Source: Echinicola sp. 20G
GTDB lineage: Bacteria > Bacteroidota > Bacteroidia > Cytophagales > Cyclobacteriaceae
DNA: 64,000 bases
Reading direction: 5' to 3'
Assembly (NCBI RefSeq): GCF_015533855.1
Contig: NZ_AP024154.1
Coordinates: 437,001 to 501,000 of the forward strand
The first letter of the stretch is position 1, and each line of letters starts with the position of its first letter. The notes beneath the pieces were generated by a model. That model was not told where the DNA came from and made no database searches. It was given only the letters and a program-made list of their open reading frames with translations. Shown here in pieces: positions 28,488 through 38,327 of the stretch. Position numbers and translations under genes: made by a program.

Positions 28488-29429
28488 ATGAAAAAAAACA
28501 GTTTGCTTTTTGCGTTTTTCTTTATTGGCTTACTACAGGCCATGGCCCAAACTGATGATATTTATCTATTCTCCTATTTTATGGGCAATGGAGAAGATGG
28601 CCTACATCTCGCCTACAGTCAGGACGGCTTAAACTGGAAAGCCCTCAATGACAACAAAAGTGTACTTAGCCCAACCGCAGGAGGAGATAAATTGATGAGG
28701 GATCCTTGTATCATTCGAGGAGGGGATGGTAAATTCCATATGGTGTGGACGGTGAGTTGGAATGAAAAAGGGCTTGGCTATGCCTCTTCCGAAAACTTGG
28801 TCGATTGGTCCGCGCAGCAGTTTATACCTGTCATGGAACATGAAGAAGGCGCCAGAAATACTTGGGCACCGGAAATTATCTATGATGATAAGAAAAAACA
28901 ATACATGATTTTCTGGTCCACTACCATCACAGGTCTTTATCCTGAAACACAAGACAGCTTGGAAAACGCCTACAATCACCGCATGTATTATACTACCACC
29001 AAGGATTTCAAGAAGTTTAGCAAAACAAAGCTGTTTTACGAACCGGGCTTTAATGTCATAGACGGTACCATTATTCAACATGAGGGCAATTACATCATGT
29101 TCGTCAAAGATGAAACCCGGACTCCTCCAGCAAAAAACATCCGTGTCGCAAAGAGCAAAACACTAACAAAAGGATATCCTGTTGCGGGCCAACCCATTTC
29201 CGGTGATTATTGGGCAGAAGGTCCTACTCCACTTATGGTAGACGGCCGCTGTATTGTCTATTTTGATAAATACAGAGACCATAAAATGGGTGCGATAGCT
29301 TCTTCAGACTTTGAAAATTGGGAAGATATTTCCGACACCATCCATTTTCCTGAGGGCACCCGTCATGGAACCGCTTTTAAAATTACTGTTGAAGAATTTG
29401 AAGCCCTCAAAAAATCTCTTGAGCACTAA
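28488..29429 (+). CDS. Secreted GH43-family enzyme
   Basis: A 313-residue exported GH43 protein with a signal peptide (1-20, ending AMAQT). The triad is LMRDPCIIRG (base), NVIDGTIIQH (modulator) and YWAEGPTPLM (acid). Its opening IYLFSYFMGNGEDG and its ending GTRHGTAFKITVEEFEALK show it belongs to the same subgroup as the genes at 26162 and 27210 on the other strand. It is the first plus-strand gene before the second SusC/SusD pair but is closed by a strong terminator, so it is probably a separate transcript. Confidence 0.85.
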   Translation: MKKNSLLFAFFFIGLLQAMAQTDDIYLFSYFMGNGEDGLHLAYSQDGLNWKALNDNKSVLSPTAGGDKLMRDPCIIRGGDGKFHMVWTVSWNEKGLGYASSENLVDWSAQQFIPVMEHEEGARNTWAPEIIYDDKKKQYMIFWSTTITGLYPETQDSLENAYNHRMYYTTTKDFKKFSKTKLFYEPGFNVIDGTIIQHEGNYIMFVKDETRTPPAKNIRVAKSKTLTKGYPVAGQPISGDYWAEGPTPLMVDGRCIVYFDKYRDHKMGAIASSDFENWEDISDTIHFPEGTRHGTAFKITVEEFEALKKSLEH

Positions 29430-29454
29430 ATCAAATTGTCTAACCCTCAAGTTA

Positions 29455-29498
29455 ACAGAAAGCGGCCTTTGACATACTCAAAGGTCGCTTTCTGTTTT
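29455..29498 (+). terminator. Strong intrinsic terminator after the GH43 gene
   Basis: ACAGAAAGCGGCCTTTGA (29455-29472) pairs with TCAAAGGTCGCTTTCTGT (29478-29495), 18 bp with one wobble pair and a 5-nt loop, followed by TTT. It separates the GH43 gene from the susC gene. Confidence 0.85.
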
Positions 29499-29588
29499 CA
29501 GAGGTATTCGAAAGTATAGTTGATCACTTACCTCTCTTAAAACCTAATTTTTTCGTTTTAAAACTTACTATTTAGTTTAATTGAAATG

Positions 29589-29608
29589 TTACGAAATCGA
29601 TTCCGTAA
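29589..29608. promoter_or_regulatory. 20-bp near-perfect palindrome upstream of susC (locus 2)
   Basis: TTACGAAATCGATTCCGTAA is self-complementary except for one A/C pair, the form of a homodimer operator. It lies in the 373-bp region (29430-29802) between the GH43 terminator and susC, about 195 bp before the susC start. Apart from this, the terminator and the inverted repeat at 29706, I see no gene in that region. Confidence 0.5.
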
Positions 29609-29705
29609 GTTTTTAAAACCAAGCGCTTGACATAAAGCATATTATTATTGATTTTACGACAATAGCAAAATCAAAATAACCAATAATAACCTTTAAGCAA
29701 CCTTT

Positions 29706-29735
29706 AATTTCGATAAGTAACCGCTATTCGAAATT
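29706..29735. promoter_or_regulatory. Imperfect inverted repeat upstream of susC (locus 2)
   Basis: AATTTCGATA (29706-29715) and TATTCGAAATT (29725-29735) are inverted copies with one extra base, 9 nt apart, in the untranslated region about 70-100 bp before the susC start. It could be an operator or an mRNA hairpin. Confidence 0.35.
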
Positions 29736-29802
29736 ATAGACTTAGCAATTCATTGACTGATAGCTATTATTTTAATAACAATTAACTCTAAACCCTAAAA
29801 TT

Positions 29803-32800
29803 ATGACAACAAAACTACTGAAGACATTCAGTCTGTGTATGTGCTTGTTAGTTATTCATTGGGCCTCTTGGGCTCAATCGGTAAAAGTAACAGGACAAAT
29901 CACAGAAGAAAGCGGCGACCCCATCCCGGGAGCAACGGTACTTTTAAAAGGAAGTACGATAGGTACCTCTGCAGACATCGACGGAAACTATGAAATCGAG
30001 GTTCCGAACGAAGGTGTACTGGTTTTTTCATTTATTGGATATGCAAGTCAAGAAATATCCATTGCCAATCAATCTACCATTAATGTCACCTTAGTTTCAG
30101 ACATTTCCGATCTTGAGGAGGTAGTCGTAATTGGATACGGTACCGCCACCAAAAGAGATATCACTGGAGCAGTGTCGTCTGTCAACACCTCCAAATTAGA
30201 GAATGAGAACCCCAACTCCGTCCAGGATGTCCTGAGAGGAAACGTAGCTGGTCTTAACGTCGGATTGAGTACGTCAGCAAAGGGAGGTGGTAGCCTAGAA
30301 GTGAGAGGAAGGACTTCCTTAAATGCTGGGACAAGCCCATTATTGGTTTTGGATGGTGCCATCTATTATGGTCAGCTTTCGGATATCAACCCCAATGACA
30401 TCGAGACCATTGAAGTACTAAAAGATGCTAGCTCCGCAGCAGTTTTTGGAGCAAAAGCTGCCAATGGAGTAATTATGATTAATACGAAAAAAGGAAAAAA
30501 AGGAAGACCGCGTATCTCCATCAACTCAAATGTTGGTTTGGCAACCGTGGGGGCAATGGAACAGGTATATGGCCCTGATGCATTTATCAGCTGGAGGGAA
30601 GATGTATTTAAAAGTATCAATGCTGGTGGCTATGAGCCTTACCAATTCTCTGACCCTAGAACCTTGCCTTCAGACATTTCCTTGGAAACATGGATGAGTT
30701 ATGATGGGTCCGACGGCGATCCGGTTACAGTGTGGCTACAGCGCCTGAATATGCAGCCTGAGGAAATCAAAAATTACAAAGCGGGCCAATCAATTGACTG
30801 GTATGACAGGATATTCCAAAATGGTTTTAGACAGGATCATACAGTAAGCCTTAGTGGTAGAACAGACGATGTTCAGTATTATTGGTCTTTGGGCTATCTA
30901 AATAATGAGGGGATCATCATCGGAGATGAATTTGAGACCATCAGGAGTAGATTCAATATCCAAGGTAAGATCAACAAGTTTTTAACGGTTGGAATGAATA
31001 CCCAATTTGCCAATAGGGACGAGGGCTCCGTAGCTGTTGATTGGACCAATTTACAAAAACTATCCCCATGGGGATCAGAATACAATGAAGATGGTACCTT
31101 AAAGTACAGACCCAATGATGAACCAAGTGGAGGAATCAACCCCCAATATGACCGATCATTCATCGATAGACAGCAAAAAGAGTTCACCCTAAACTCTACC
31201 ATTTTTGCATCTGTTGATCTTCCTTTTGGTTTTAACTTTAGAACTAACTTCACGCCTAGGTTTACTTTCTACGAGAGGTTTAATCATGAATCAGCAGCTC
31301 ATTTCGAGTGGTCTCAAAGAGGTGGAAATGCTTCCAGACAAAACAGTAGAACCTATTATTGGCAAATAGATAATATCCTGACATGGAAAAAGAATTTCAA
31401 CAATGTCCATGACTTTAATTTGACCTTACTTGCCAATGCAGAAAAATTCCAAAGTTGGGACAATACAATGGAAAATAATGGTTTTGAACCACATGATAGA
31501 TTGGGCTACCATAATATGGGGGCAGGGATCAACCCCATTATTTCCAGCAACGACCAATACTCAACAGGGGATGCCTTAATGGGAAGGTTACTTTACTCCT
31601 TTAAGGATAAATACTCAACGACACTATCTGTTAGAAGGGATGGCTACTCTGCTTTTGGACAAAGTAACCCTCGCGCCACCTTCTATTCCATTGCGGGAGC
31701 TTGGTTATTTTCAGATGAATCCTTCGTGGACTTGGACTGGCTGGATTTTGGAAAACTAAGGGTTTCTTGGGGAAGTAATGGCAATAGGGATATAGGTCGT
31801 TACGCTGCCCTATCCGATTTGAATACTGGTAAATATTTTTACCAAAGACCAAACGGAGAGCTATATTTTGTAAATCAGCTATATGTAAACACGATGAGCA
31901 ACCCTAACCTGAAATGGGAAAGAACCAATTCCTTTAATGTTGGGCTTGACTTTTCATTTTTTAAAGGAGTCCTAGACGGAACACTCGAAATGTATAAAAT
32001 GTCGACCAGAGACTTGCTAGTGGAAAGAAGCTTACCGGATATCCTTGGGTTCAACTTTGTATATGACAATTTGGGCCAAGTAGACAATAAAGGATTTGAA
32101 CTCTCTCTTAACTCCAACAATATTAGAAAGCCAAACTTCACTTGGAGAACGGGAGTGAATTTCCAACTAAATAGGAATAAAATTGTCAGCTTATATGGAG
32201 ACCTGGACGAAGAAGGCAATGAATTGGACGACATAGAAAATCAGTGGTTTATTGGTGAAGCCATTGACAGAATCTGGGGGATCAAAGCGGATGGCATCTA
32301 TCAAGTAGAAGACAAGGATGAAGCTGCCGAATACGGAGTTTACCCAGGAGATTTCAGGTTAGTTGATGTCAATCAGGATGGTCTTTACACCATAGATGAT
32401 AGGCAGTTTTTAGGATACACAGAGCCAAGATTCAGGTGGAGTATGCGAAATGAATTCAAAATCTATAAAAACTTTGATGTTTCCTTTATGCTTTATTCCT
32501 ACTGGGGGCATGATGGTTCTTTCAATGAACTGAAAAACAGACAAGGGTTCCTTGATAGAACCAACTCTTACATTACACCATACTGGACAGAAGAAAACCC
32601 AAATAATGAATGGGCCAGACTTTACTCCAGTGATGGCAGTGCAAGCTTTTCTTTATACAGGAAAAAATCCTTTATCCGTCTAGAAAACATTTCTGTTGCA
32701 TACACTTTACCGAAGGTAATGACAGAAAAAGCAAAGATTGAAAACCTAAGAATCTATTGTAATGTGAGAAATGTAGGACATTATGCTCCACAATGGGATT

Positions 32801-32868
32801 GGTTTGATCCAGAAAACAGTGGGCCTACACCAAGGTATTTCACACTTGGAATTGACCTCACATTGTAA
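29803..32868 (+). CDS. SusC/RagA-type TonB-dependent transporter (locus 2)
   Basis: A 1021-residue outer-membrane importer. A signal peptide (ending SWAQS) is followed by a carboxypeptidase-regulatory-like domain (GQITEESGDPIPGATVLL), the TonB-box region LEEVVVIGYGTATKRD, the plug with VRGRTSLNAG and VLKDASSAAVFGAKAANG, and the barrel ending in TLGIDLTL. It is clearly distinct from the transporter of locus 1. SusD follows within about 27 bp. The genes behind it are Tat-exported and cytochrome-type rather than ordinary carbohydrate hydrolases, so its cargo may be a product of that redox system or a substrate for it. Confidence 0.95.
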   Translation: MTTKLLKTFSLCMCLLVIHWASWAQSVKVTGQITEESGDPIPGATVLLKGSTIGTSADIDGNYEIEVPNEGVLVFSFIGYASQEISIANQSTINVTLVSDISDLEEVVVIGYGTATKRDITGAVSSVNTSKLENENPNSVQDVLRGNVAGLNVGLSTSAKGGGSLEVRGRTSLNAGTSPLLVLDGAIYYGQLSDINPNDIETIEVLKDASSAAVFGAKAANGVIMINTKKGKKGRPRISINSNVGLATVGAMEQVYGPDAFISWREDVFKSINAGGYEPYQFSDPRTLPSDISLETWMSYDGSDGDPVTVWLQRLNMQPEEIKNYKAGQSIDWYDRIFQNGFRQDHTVSLSGRTDDVQYYWSLGYLNNEGIIIGDEFETIRSRFNIQGKINKFLTVGMNTQFANRDEGSVAVDWTNLQKLSPWGSEYNEDGTLKYRPNDEPSGGINPQYDRSFIDRQQKEFTLNSTIFASVDLPFGFNFRTNFTPRFTFYERFNHESAAHFEWSQRGGNASRQNSRTYYWQIDNILTWKKNFNNVHDFNLTLLANAEKFQSWDNTMENNGFEPHDRLGYHNMGAGINPIISSNDQYSTGDALMGRLLYSFKDKYSTTLSVRRDGYSAFGQSNPRATFYSIAGAWLFSDESFVDLDWLDFGKLRVSWGSNGNRDIGRYAALSDLNTGKYFYQRPNGELYFVNQLYVNTMSNPNLKWERTNSFNVGLDFSFFKGVLDGTLEMYKMSTRDLLVERSLPDILGFNFVYDNLGQVDNKGFELSLNSNNIRKPNFTWRTGVNFQLNRNKIVSLYGDLDEEGNELDDIENQWFIGEAIDRIWGIKADGIYQVEDKDEAAEYGVYPGDFRLVDVNQDGLYTIDDRQFLGYTEPRFRWSMRNEFKIYKNFDVSFMLYSYWGHDGSFNELKNRQGFLDRTNSYITPYWTEENPNNEWARLYSSDGSASFSLYRKKSFIRLENISVAYTLPKVMTEKAKIENLRIYCNVRNVGHYAPQWDWFDPENSGPTPRYFTLGIDLTL

Positions 32869-32895
32869 TTTGTTTTGACCAAAAAGAAAATTCCG

Positions 32896-34734
32896 ATGAA
32901 ATTAAATATTCAAAAAACATATACTAAAGCCTTTGCCATAGCGGCGACAGGAATACTGCTAAGCAGTGGTTGTAGTGAAGATTGGTTGGAGCCTCAACCC
33001 CTATCATTTTATGCTCCGGAAAACACCTATAATGAAGCCAGTGGGCTTTGGGGTGCAATGGTTGCCTGTGAAAGAAACCTTAGGCATGAATTAACTGGAG
33101 ATGGACCTCCAATTTTGACCGAACATATTTTCTCTGAGGTCGCCATTGAAGGCACCACTGATAAATCGGGGCCTGCTCAAGATTTGAATCTTTTGATTAC
33201 CCCTGATGCCAACCTGAACAGTACAAATACCAATAGAATTGGATGGTATTGGTATGAAGGCTTCAAAGGAATCAAATACGCCAATGTAGTGGTTTCCAGA
33301 ATAGATGATCCAGAGGATTATGAATCCGAAGCGGAAAGAAACCATATTTTGGGAACGGCCTATTTCCACAGGGCGATGCGTTACTACCGATTGACCCAAC
33401 AGTTTGGTGACGTTCCTTTGATCCTAGAAGAGATCACTCAGCCTAAACTGGACTTCTATAGTACAGACAGGAAGGTCATACTTAGAAAAATCAAGGAAGA
33501 CCTAGAATGGGCCGAAGAATGGGTGCCTGATGTAATGGATCGTGGTAGAGTTCCAAAGGGTGCTGTTCAACACCTATTGACCAAAGTCAACTTAGCACTT
33601 GGTGAGTTTGATGATGCGATTGCTTCAGCATCACGTTTGATCGATGGTGGGGATTATTCCTTGATGACCGACAGGTTTGGAGCAACCGCAAATGATGCTT
33701 CTCGAAATGTAATTTGGGACCTTCACCGACCTGAAAACAAATCCCTTAATTCAAATAAAGAAGCTATCTTAATGGTCATGGACAGGATAGATACAGATGG
33801 TAATAGTGGTGGTATGACCAGTATGAGACAGGCTGTTCCTTTTTGGGGCAACAACATTAATACCCCTAATGGAAACAAAGGAACTTCTGACAAAAACAAC
33901 ATAGAAATCGATCAAGTAACTGCTTTAGGTAGAGGTATAGGGAGGCTAAGAGGAACCTGGTATCATCAAAGTATGATTTGGGATGATGAGAAAGACCTGA
34001 GACACGCCCCTGGTAACTGGATGGACATGGAAGACATGGTTTACAATAACCCTGGAATTGACGGCAGTGATTCCTACTATGGACAAAACCTGGAATTTAG
34101 AAACGCAGATGGTATAGTATTGGTATCTGATACCATCAGAAGCTGGTTCTCTTGGCCTCATTATAAGGTGTACATTCCCGATCCTCAAAGAACCCAACCG
34201 CAAGGCGGACATAGTGATTGGTACATCTTTAGGTTGGCAGAAACTTACTTATTAAGAGCAGAAGCGTATTATTGGAAAGATGACCTGGCCAATGCAGCAG
34301 CAGATATCAATGCTGTAAGAACCAGAGCAAAGTGTGACCCTTACACTGCTGCGGAGATCAATATAGGAACGGTGCTGGATGAAAGAGCGCGAGAGCTTTA
34401 CTATGAAGAGCCAAGAAAAACTGAACTTACAAGGATGTCCTATCTCTTTGCCCAAACAGGTAAATCAGCCTATAATGGAAAAAGTTATAGCGAGGAAAAT
34501 TTCTCTGAAGAAAACTTTTTCTACGATAGGATTATGGAAAAGACAGATTATTATAATAAAGGTGTCTTTACCAGACATGGAGATACCTACACCATGAGCC
34601 CATATCATGTACTATGGCCAATTCCTGCTGATGCAATAAACTCCAACACAAAGGGACAAATCAATCAGAACAAAGGTTATGCCGGTTTTGAAAACAATGT
34701 ACCACCTCTGACCACGATAGAGGAAACAGAATAA
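32896..34734 (+). CDS. SusD/RagB-type lipoprotein (locus 2)
   Basis: A 612-residue surface glycan-binding lipoprotein (lipobox SSGC before [15 protein letters not shown]). Helical repeats include [18 protein letters not shown] and [23 protein letters not shown]. The C-terminal RagB region has [33 protein letters not shown] and [10 protein letters not shown]. It is longer than most SusD proteins (about 550), with an insert around GNSGGMTSM and [12 protein letters not shown]. The ATG at 32896 (MKLNIQK) is chosen over an upstream TTG because the signal peptide begins there. Confidence 0.94.
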   Translation: MKLNIQKTYTKAFAIAATGILLSSGCSEDWLEPQPLSFYAPENTYNEASGLWGAMVACERNLRHELTGDGPPILTEHIFSEVAIEGTTDKSGPAQDLNLLITPDANLNSTNTNRIGWYWYEGFKGIKYANVVVSRIDDPEDYESEAERNHILGTAYFHRAMRYYRLTQQFGDVPLILEEITQPKLDFYSTDRKVILRKIKEDLEWAEEWVPDVMDRGRVPKGAVQHLLTKVNLALGEFDDAIASASRLIDGGDYSLMTDRFGATANDASRNVIWDLHRPENKSLNSNKEAILMVMDRIDTDGNSGGMTSMRQAVPFWGNNINTPNGNKGTSDKNNIEIDQVTALGRGIGRLRGTWYHQSMIWDDEKDLRHAPGNWMDMEDMVYNNPGIDGSDSYYGQNLEFRNADGIVLVSDTIRSWFSWPHYKVYIPDPQRTQPQGGHSDWYIFRLAETYLLRAEAYYWKDDLANAAADINAVRTRAKCDPYTAAEINIGTVLDERARELYYEEPRKTELTRMSYLFAQTGKSAYNGKSYSEENFSEENFFYDRIMEKTDYYNKGVFTRHGDTYTMSPYHVLWPIPADAINSNTKGQINQNKGYAGFENNVPPLTTIEETE

Positions 34735-34755
34735 ATAATTATTAAACATGTACTA

Positions 34756-34789
34756 GCTCCATCGGATAACAGCAATTATCCGGTGGAGC
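34756..34789 (+). terminator. Hairpin after susD, no U-run (attenuator-like)
   Basis: GCTCCATCGGATAA (34756-34769) pairs with TTATCCGGTGGAGC (34776-34789), 14 bp with one wobble pair and a 6-nt loop. ATTTATCG follows, not a true U-run. It may partly terminate transcription or protect the 3' end of the susCD message, letting the downstream cassette be expressed at a lower level. Confidence 0.55.
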
Positions 34790-34898
34790 ATTTATCGTAT
34801 ATACCACCATTTATATAAAACTTAAAAGCTGAATTGTCTTTGAGAAATTTAAAAATTAAATTAAAGGGCCAAAGACCTAAAGTATTAATCATTATTCC

Positions 34899-35954
34899 AT
34901 GTCAAAAGAAAATAACAGCCATAGAAGAAAATTTCTTAAATCCAGTTCTCTCTTGGTAGCTTCAGGGATTCTTTTTCCTAATATCAATTTTGGAAAGGCC
35001 CTTGATCCTGCAAGAGAAATCATTGGGCATGGTGATTTTAAATATCGTGTAAAAAAACAATGGGGTAACCAAGACCCGACAAAAATCCCAGTCAAGGACT
35101 GTCATGAAATGGTTCAGGATAAAAAAGGCAGATTGATTCTTCTGACCAATGAAACAAAGAACAATATTATTTTTTATGACCGTTCAGGAAAAGTGCTTAA
35201 AACTTGGGGACATGATTTCCCAGGAGCCCATGGCTTAACTTTACACAATGAGGGGGGGGAAGAGTTCCTTTACATCACTGACCATGACCGTCACCAAGTC
35301 TTTAAAACCACTCTGGATGGAAAAATCCTACTGACACTCGACTACCCTAAAGAAACTGGTGTCTATGAGAAGCCAGAACAATACCGCCCTACCGAAATTG
35401 CTATTGGCCCTACTGGGGACATCTATGTGGCAGATGGATATGGATTAAGTTACATCACCCAATATTCCCCAAAAGGTGAGTACATCCGCCATTTCGGAGG
35501 AAAGGGTGAAGATCAAGGCAACCTCAAACAAGCCCATGGTATCTGTCTAGATACCCGAAAAACTGACCAACCAGAATTGATCATCACTTCCAGACTGGCC
35601 CATGAATTCAAAAGGTTTTCTTTGGATGGTAATCATTTGGAAACTGTTCCTGTAACTGGTTGTTGGATCAACAGACCAGTGATCAAAGGACAAAATTTAT
35701 ATTTCTCAGTACTACGTACCGTAAGCAGGCAAGATTATGATGGACTCACCGTCGTACTCGACAAAAATAATAAAGTTGTCTCTGCACCAGGAGGCTCTGC
35801 TCCCGAGTACATTGATGGTAAGCTGCAAACCATAGTTTACGATGGCCACACATTTATGAACCCTCATGATGTGTGTATCGACAATGATGAAAACATCTAC
35901 GTCCCCCAATGGAATTCTGAGCACACCTACCCTGTACAACTTGAAAGAGTATAG
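34899..35954 (+). CDS. Tat-exported NHL-like six-bladed propeller (cassette A)
   Basis: A 351-residue protein with a twin-arginine signal (SHRRKFLKSS, residues 8-17, then a short hydrophobic stretch to about residue 30), so it should be exported folded, perhaps with a cofactor or metal. The rest is an NHL-type beta-propeller: repeated blades such as GRLILLTNETKNN, EEFLYITDHDRHQVFKTTLDG, GDIYVADGYG and the last NPHDVCIDNDENIYVPQW. Histidines and acids in KDCHEMVQD, FPGAHGLTLH and TDHDRHQ are shared with the two paralogues at 43170 and 49680 and may line a central site. The fold is shared with amidating lyases and with binding proteins; the function is unknown. The PSCyt1-DUF1553 gene follows 25 bp on. 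Confidence 0.85.
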   Translation: MSKENNSHRRKFLKSSSLLVASGILFPNINFGKALDPAREIIGHGDFKYRVKKQWGNQDPTKIPVKDCHEMVQDKKGRLILLTNETKNNIIFYDRSGKVLKTWGHDFPGAHGLTLHNEGGEEFLYITDHDRHQVFKTTLDGKILLTLDYPKETGVYEKPEQYRPTEIAIGPTGDIYVADGYGLSYITQYSPKGEYIRHFGGKGEDQGNLKQAHGICLDTRKTDQPELIITSRLAHEFKRFSLDGNHLETVPVTGCWINRPVIKGQNLYFSVLRTVSRQDYDGLTVVLDKNNKVVSAPGGSAPEYIDGKLQTIVYDGHTFMNPHDVCIDNDENIYVPQWNSEHTYPVQLERV

Positions 35955-35979
35955 TTTATTAAAATAACCCATTCTAACC

Positions 35980-38304
35980 GTGATCAACTTTAAGTCCTTC
36001 AAACGAATCATTCCCCTTAGCTTTTCAGGAGCCATGGCCATTTTGGTCTTGGGCCTTTCCTGCAATGATAAGGAAGATGAAAAAGTGGACTTTAATGCCG
36101 AAGTAAGGCCAATCATCAATAACAAGTGCATTTCCTGCCATGGAGGAGTAAAACAATCCGGAAAATTCAGTTTACTTTTTGAATCCGAGGCACTAGCTGC
36201 CACCAAATCAGGTGAGCCTGCCATCATCCCTGGCCATGCCGATGAAAGTGAGATGATCAAAAGAATTCTCCACGAAGATCCCGAGGTAAGGATGCCACCC
36301 GAAGGCCCACCTCTTGATCCCAAGGAAATAGACATTTTAAAAAAATGGATCAATCAAGGAGCCAAATGGGAAGATCACTGGTCTTTCATTCCTCCAACGG
36401 ATAAAGAAATCCCCGAAATAAGCGAATCAGGATGGACAGATAATCCAATCGATGCCTTTGTATTGGAGAAAATGGAAGAAAAAGGACTATCACCTTCTCC
36501 ACAAGCTCCCGCAGCAACCCTGGCAAGAAGACTGAGCTTAGACTTGACGGGGCTCCCCCCTACACCAGAAATGGTAAAAAAATTAGAAGAAAGTCCTGAC
36601 TTGGCGACATATGAAGAGTTGGTTGATGAGCTATTGGCCAGCCCGCAATACGGTGAGCGATGGGCAGCTATGTGGATGGACCTGGCCCGGTATGCTGATA
36701 CCAAAGGTTACCAAAAAGACCGCCACCGCCCAATGTGGAAATTCCGGGACTGGGTCATTGATGCTTTCAATGCAGATATGCCCTTTGATCAGTTTACCAT
36801 AGAGCAGATTGCAGGTGATCTGCTTCCAGAACCTAGCAAGGATCAACTGATTGCTACTGGCTTTCACCGCAACACCATGACCAACGATGAAAGTGGTACA
36901 GATGATGAAGAATTTAGGGTGGCAGCCGTCCTTGATAGGGTCAACACCACGTGGGAAGTTTGGCAAGGCATTACATTTGCCTGTGTACAATGCCACAGTC
37001 ACCCCTATGACCCCATCAAACATGATGAGTTCTATGAATTCTATGCTTTCTTCAACAACACGTCAGATGCAGACACCTGGACAGACAGCCCAACGATGCC
37101 TGTTTATACCAAAATCGAAGAGCAAGAAAGAGCAAATATCCTACACTGGATCGACTCCGTTAAGAGTGCATCTCCAAAAACCAATTATCAATTTGCCCAT
37201 CAAATCGAAGAAAAAGAAGTCGAATTAAAATCCATTCGACCTGACCCCTTGCCTGTCATGGAGGAATTGTCTGCTGATGAGCGACGTCAAACCTTTGTCT
37301 TTGAAAGGGGCAACTGGATGGAACACGGCAAAGAAGTCCAGCCCGGAGTTCCTGGCTCTATGCCCAAATTTCCTGATACTCTACCCAAAAATCGCTTAGG
37401 CTTGGCCAAATGGATTGTGAGTGACGACAACCCACTTACCGCCAGGGTAACAGTCAATAGAATTTGGGCCCAATTATTTGGACGAGGCATTGTAGAGACC
37501 CAAGAAGATTTTGGTTCACAAGGGTTTGAACCCACCCATCCTGAACTTCTGGACTGGATGGCGGTCAATTGGATGAAGGAGCAGCATTGGCAACTTAAAC
37601 CATTGCTGAAAATGATGGTCATGTCGGCCACCTATCGCCAGTCCTCTGAACTTAGCAAAGAAGCCTTGGAAAAAGATGCCGCCAATTATTGGCTCAGTCG
37701 TGGCCCAAGAGTGCGTTTGACCGCCGAACAAGTCAGGGACCAAGCACTGGCCGTGAGTGGTCTGCTCAGTAAAAAAATGTTTGGCCCATCTGTAATGCCA
37801 CCTCAGCCAGATGGTGTTTGGCAAGTCATCAATAACCCTGAAAAATGGATAGAAAGCAAAGGGGATGACAAGCACCGAAGAGGAATTTATACTTATTGGC
37901 GAAGGACAAGTCCCTACCCATCTATGGTCAGTTTTGACAGCCCCAGTCGTGAGTTTTGTGTAAACAGAAGGATTCGTACCAATACGCCCCTACAAGCTTT
38001 GGTGACCATGAATGACCCTGTTTATGTGGAAGCGGCACAGGCACTGGCTCTTAAAATGAAAGCTGCTGGCAGCACACTGGATGAGCAGCTGAAAGAAGGT
38101 TATGAATTGGCCCTGTTCAAGCAGCCCAAACCTCAGGTGCTCAGCTCCTTGGAAGAGCTCTATCAGACCGCATACCTGCATTTCGAGGCCAACGGTGAAG
38201 GACTGGAAAACTTAGGAAAGCAAGAAACAGATCCATCCATCAATGCCCTGACCATGGTTGCCAATTCCATCCTTAATTTGGATGGATTCATTACAAAAGA
38301 TTAA
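35980..38304 (+). CDS. PSCyt1-DUF1549-DUF1553 c-haem lipoprotein (cassette A)
   Basis: A 774-residue lipoprotein (lipobox LGLSC, Cys28). A planctomycete cytochrome c domain PSCyt1 (about 37-135) has the haem motif Cys50-Ile-Ser-Cys53-His54 and probable Met ligand in MPPEGPP. DUF1549 follows (about 150-370: [36 protein letters not shown]) with a second CxxCH at Cys335-Cys338-His339 in [14 protein letters not shown]1553 is C-terminal (about 470-740: [57 protein letters not shown]). It should carry two c-type haems in the periplasm. No enzyme activity is known to me. The start is GTG. It is paired with the DUF1501 gene 23 bp downstream, the usual association of this family. Confidence 0.9.
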   Translation: MINFKSFKRIIPLSFSGAMAILVLGLSCNDKEDEKVDFNAEVRPIINNKCISCHGGVKQSGKFSLLFESEALAATKSGEPAIIPGHADESEMIKRILHEDPEVRMPPEGPPLDPKEIDILKKWINQGAKWEDHWSFIPPTDKEIPEISESGWTDNPIDAFVLEKMEEKGLSPSPQAPAATLARRLSLDLTGLPPTPEMVKKLEESPDLATYEELVDELLASPQYGERWAAMWMDLARYADTKGYQKDRHRPMWKFRDWVIDAFNADMPFDQFTIEQIAGDLLPEPSKDQLIATGFHRNTMTNDESGTDDEEFRVAAVLDRVNTTWEVWQGITFACVQCHSHPYDPIKHDEFYEFYAFFNNTSDADTWTDSPTMPVYTKIEEQERANILHWIDSVKSASPKTNYQFAHQIEEKEVELKSIRPDPLPVMEELSADERRQTFVFERGNWMEHGKEVQPGVPGSMPKFPDTLPKNRLGLAKWIVSDDNPLTARVTVNRIWAQLFGRGIVETQEDFGSQGFEPTHPELLDWMAVNWMKEQHWQLKPLLKMMVMSATYRQSSELSKEALEKDAANYWLSRGPRVRLTAEQVRDQALAVSGLLSKKMFGPSVMPPQPDGVWQVINNPEKWIESKGDDKHRRGIYTYWRRTSPYPSMVSFDSPSREFCVNRRIRTNTPLQALVTMNDPVYVEAAQALALKMKAAGSTLDEQLKEGYELALFKQPKPQVLSSLEELYQTAYLHFEANGEGLENLGKQETDPSINALTMVANSILNLDGFITKD

Positions 38305-38327
38305 GCTAAAACTCTAAATACCCCGTC

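Noticed and set aside
35712..36353. Minus-strand 213-residue frame
   Set aside because: Antisense to the propeller end and the PSCyt1 domain; the haem motif lies on the other strand.
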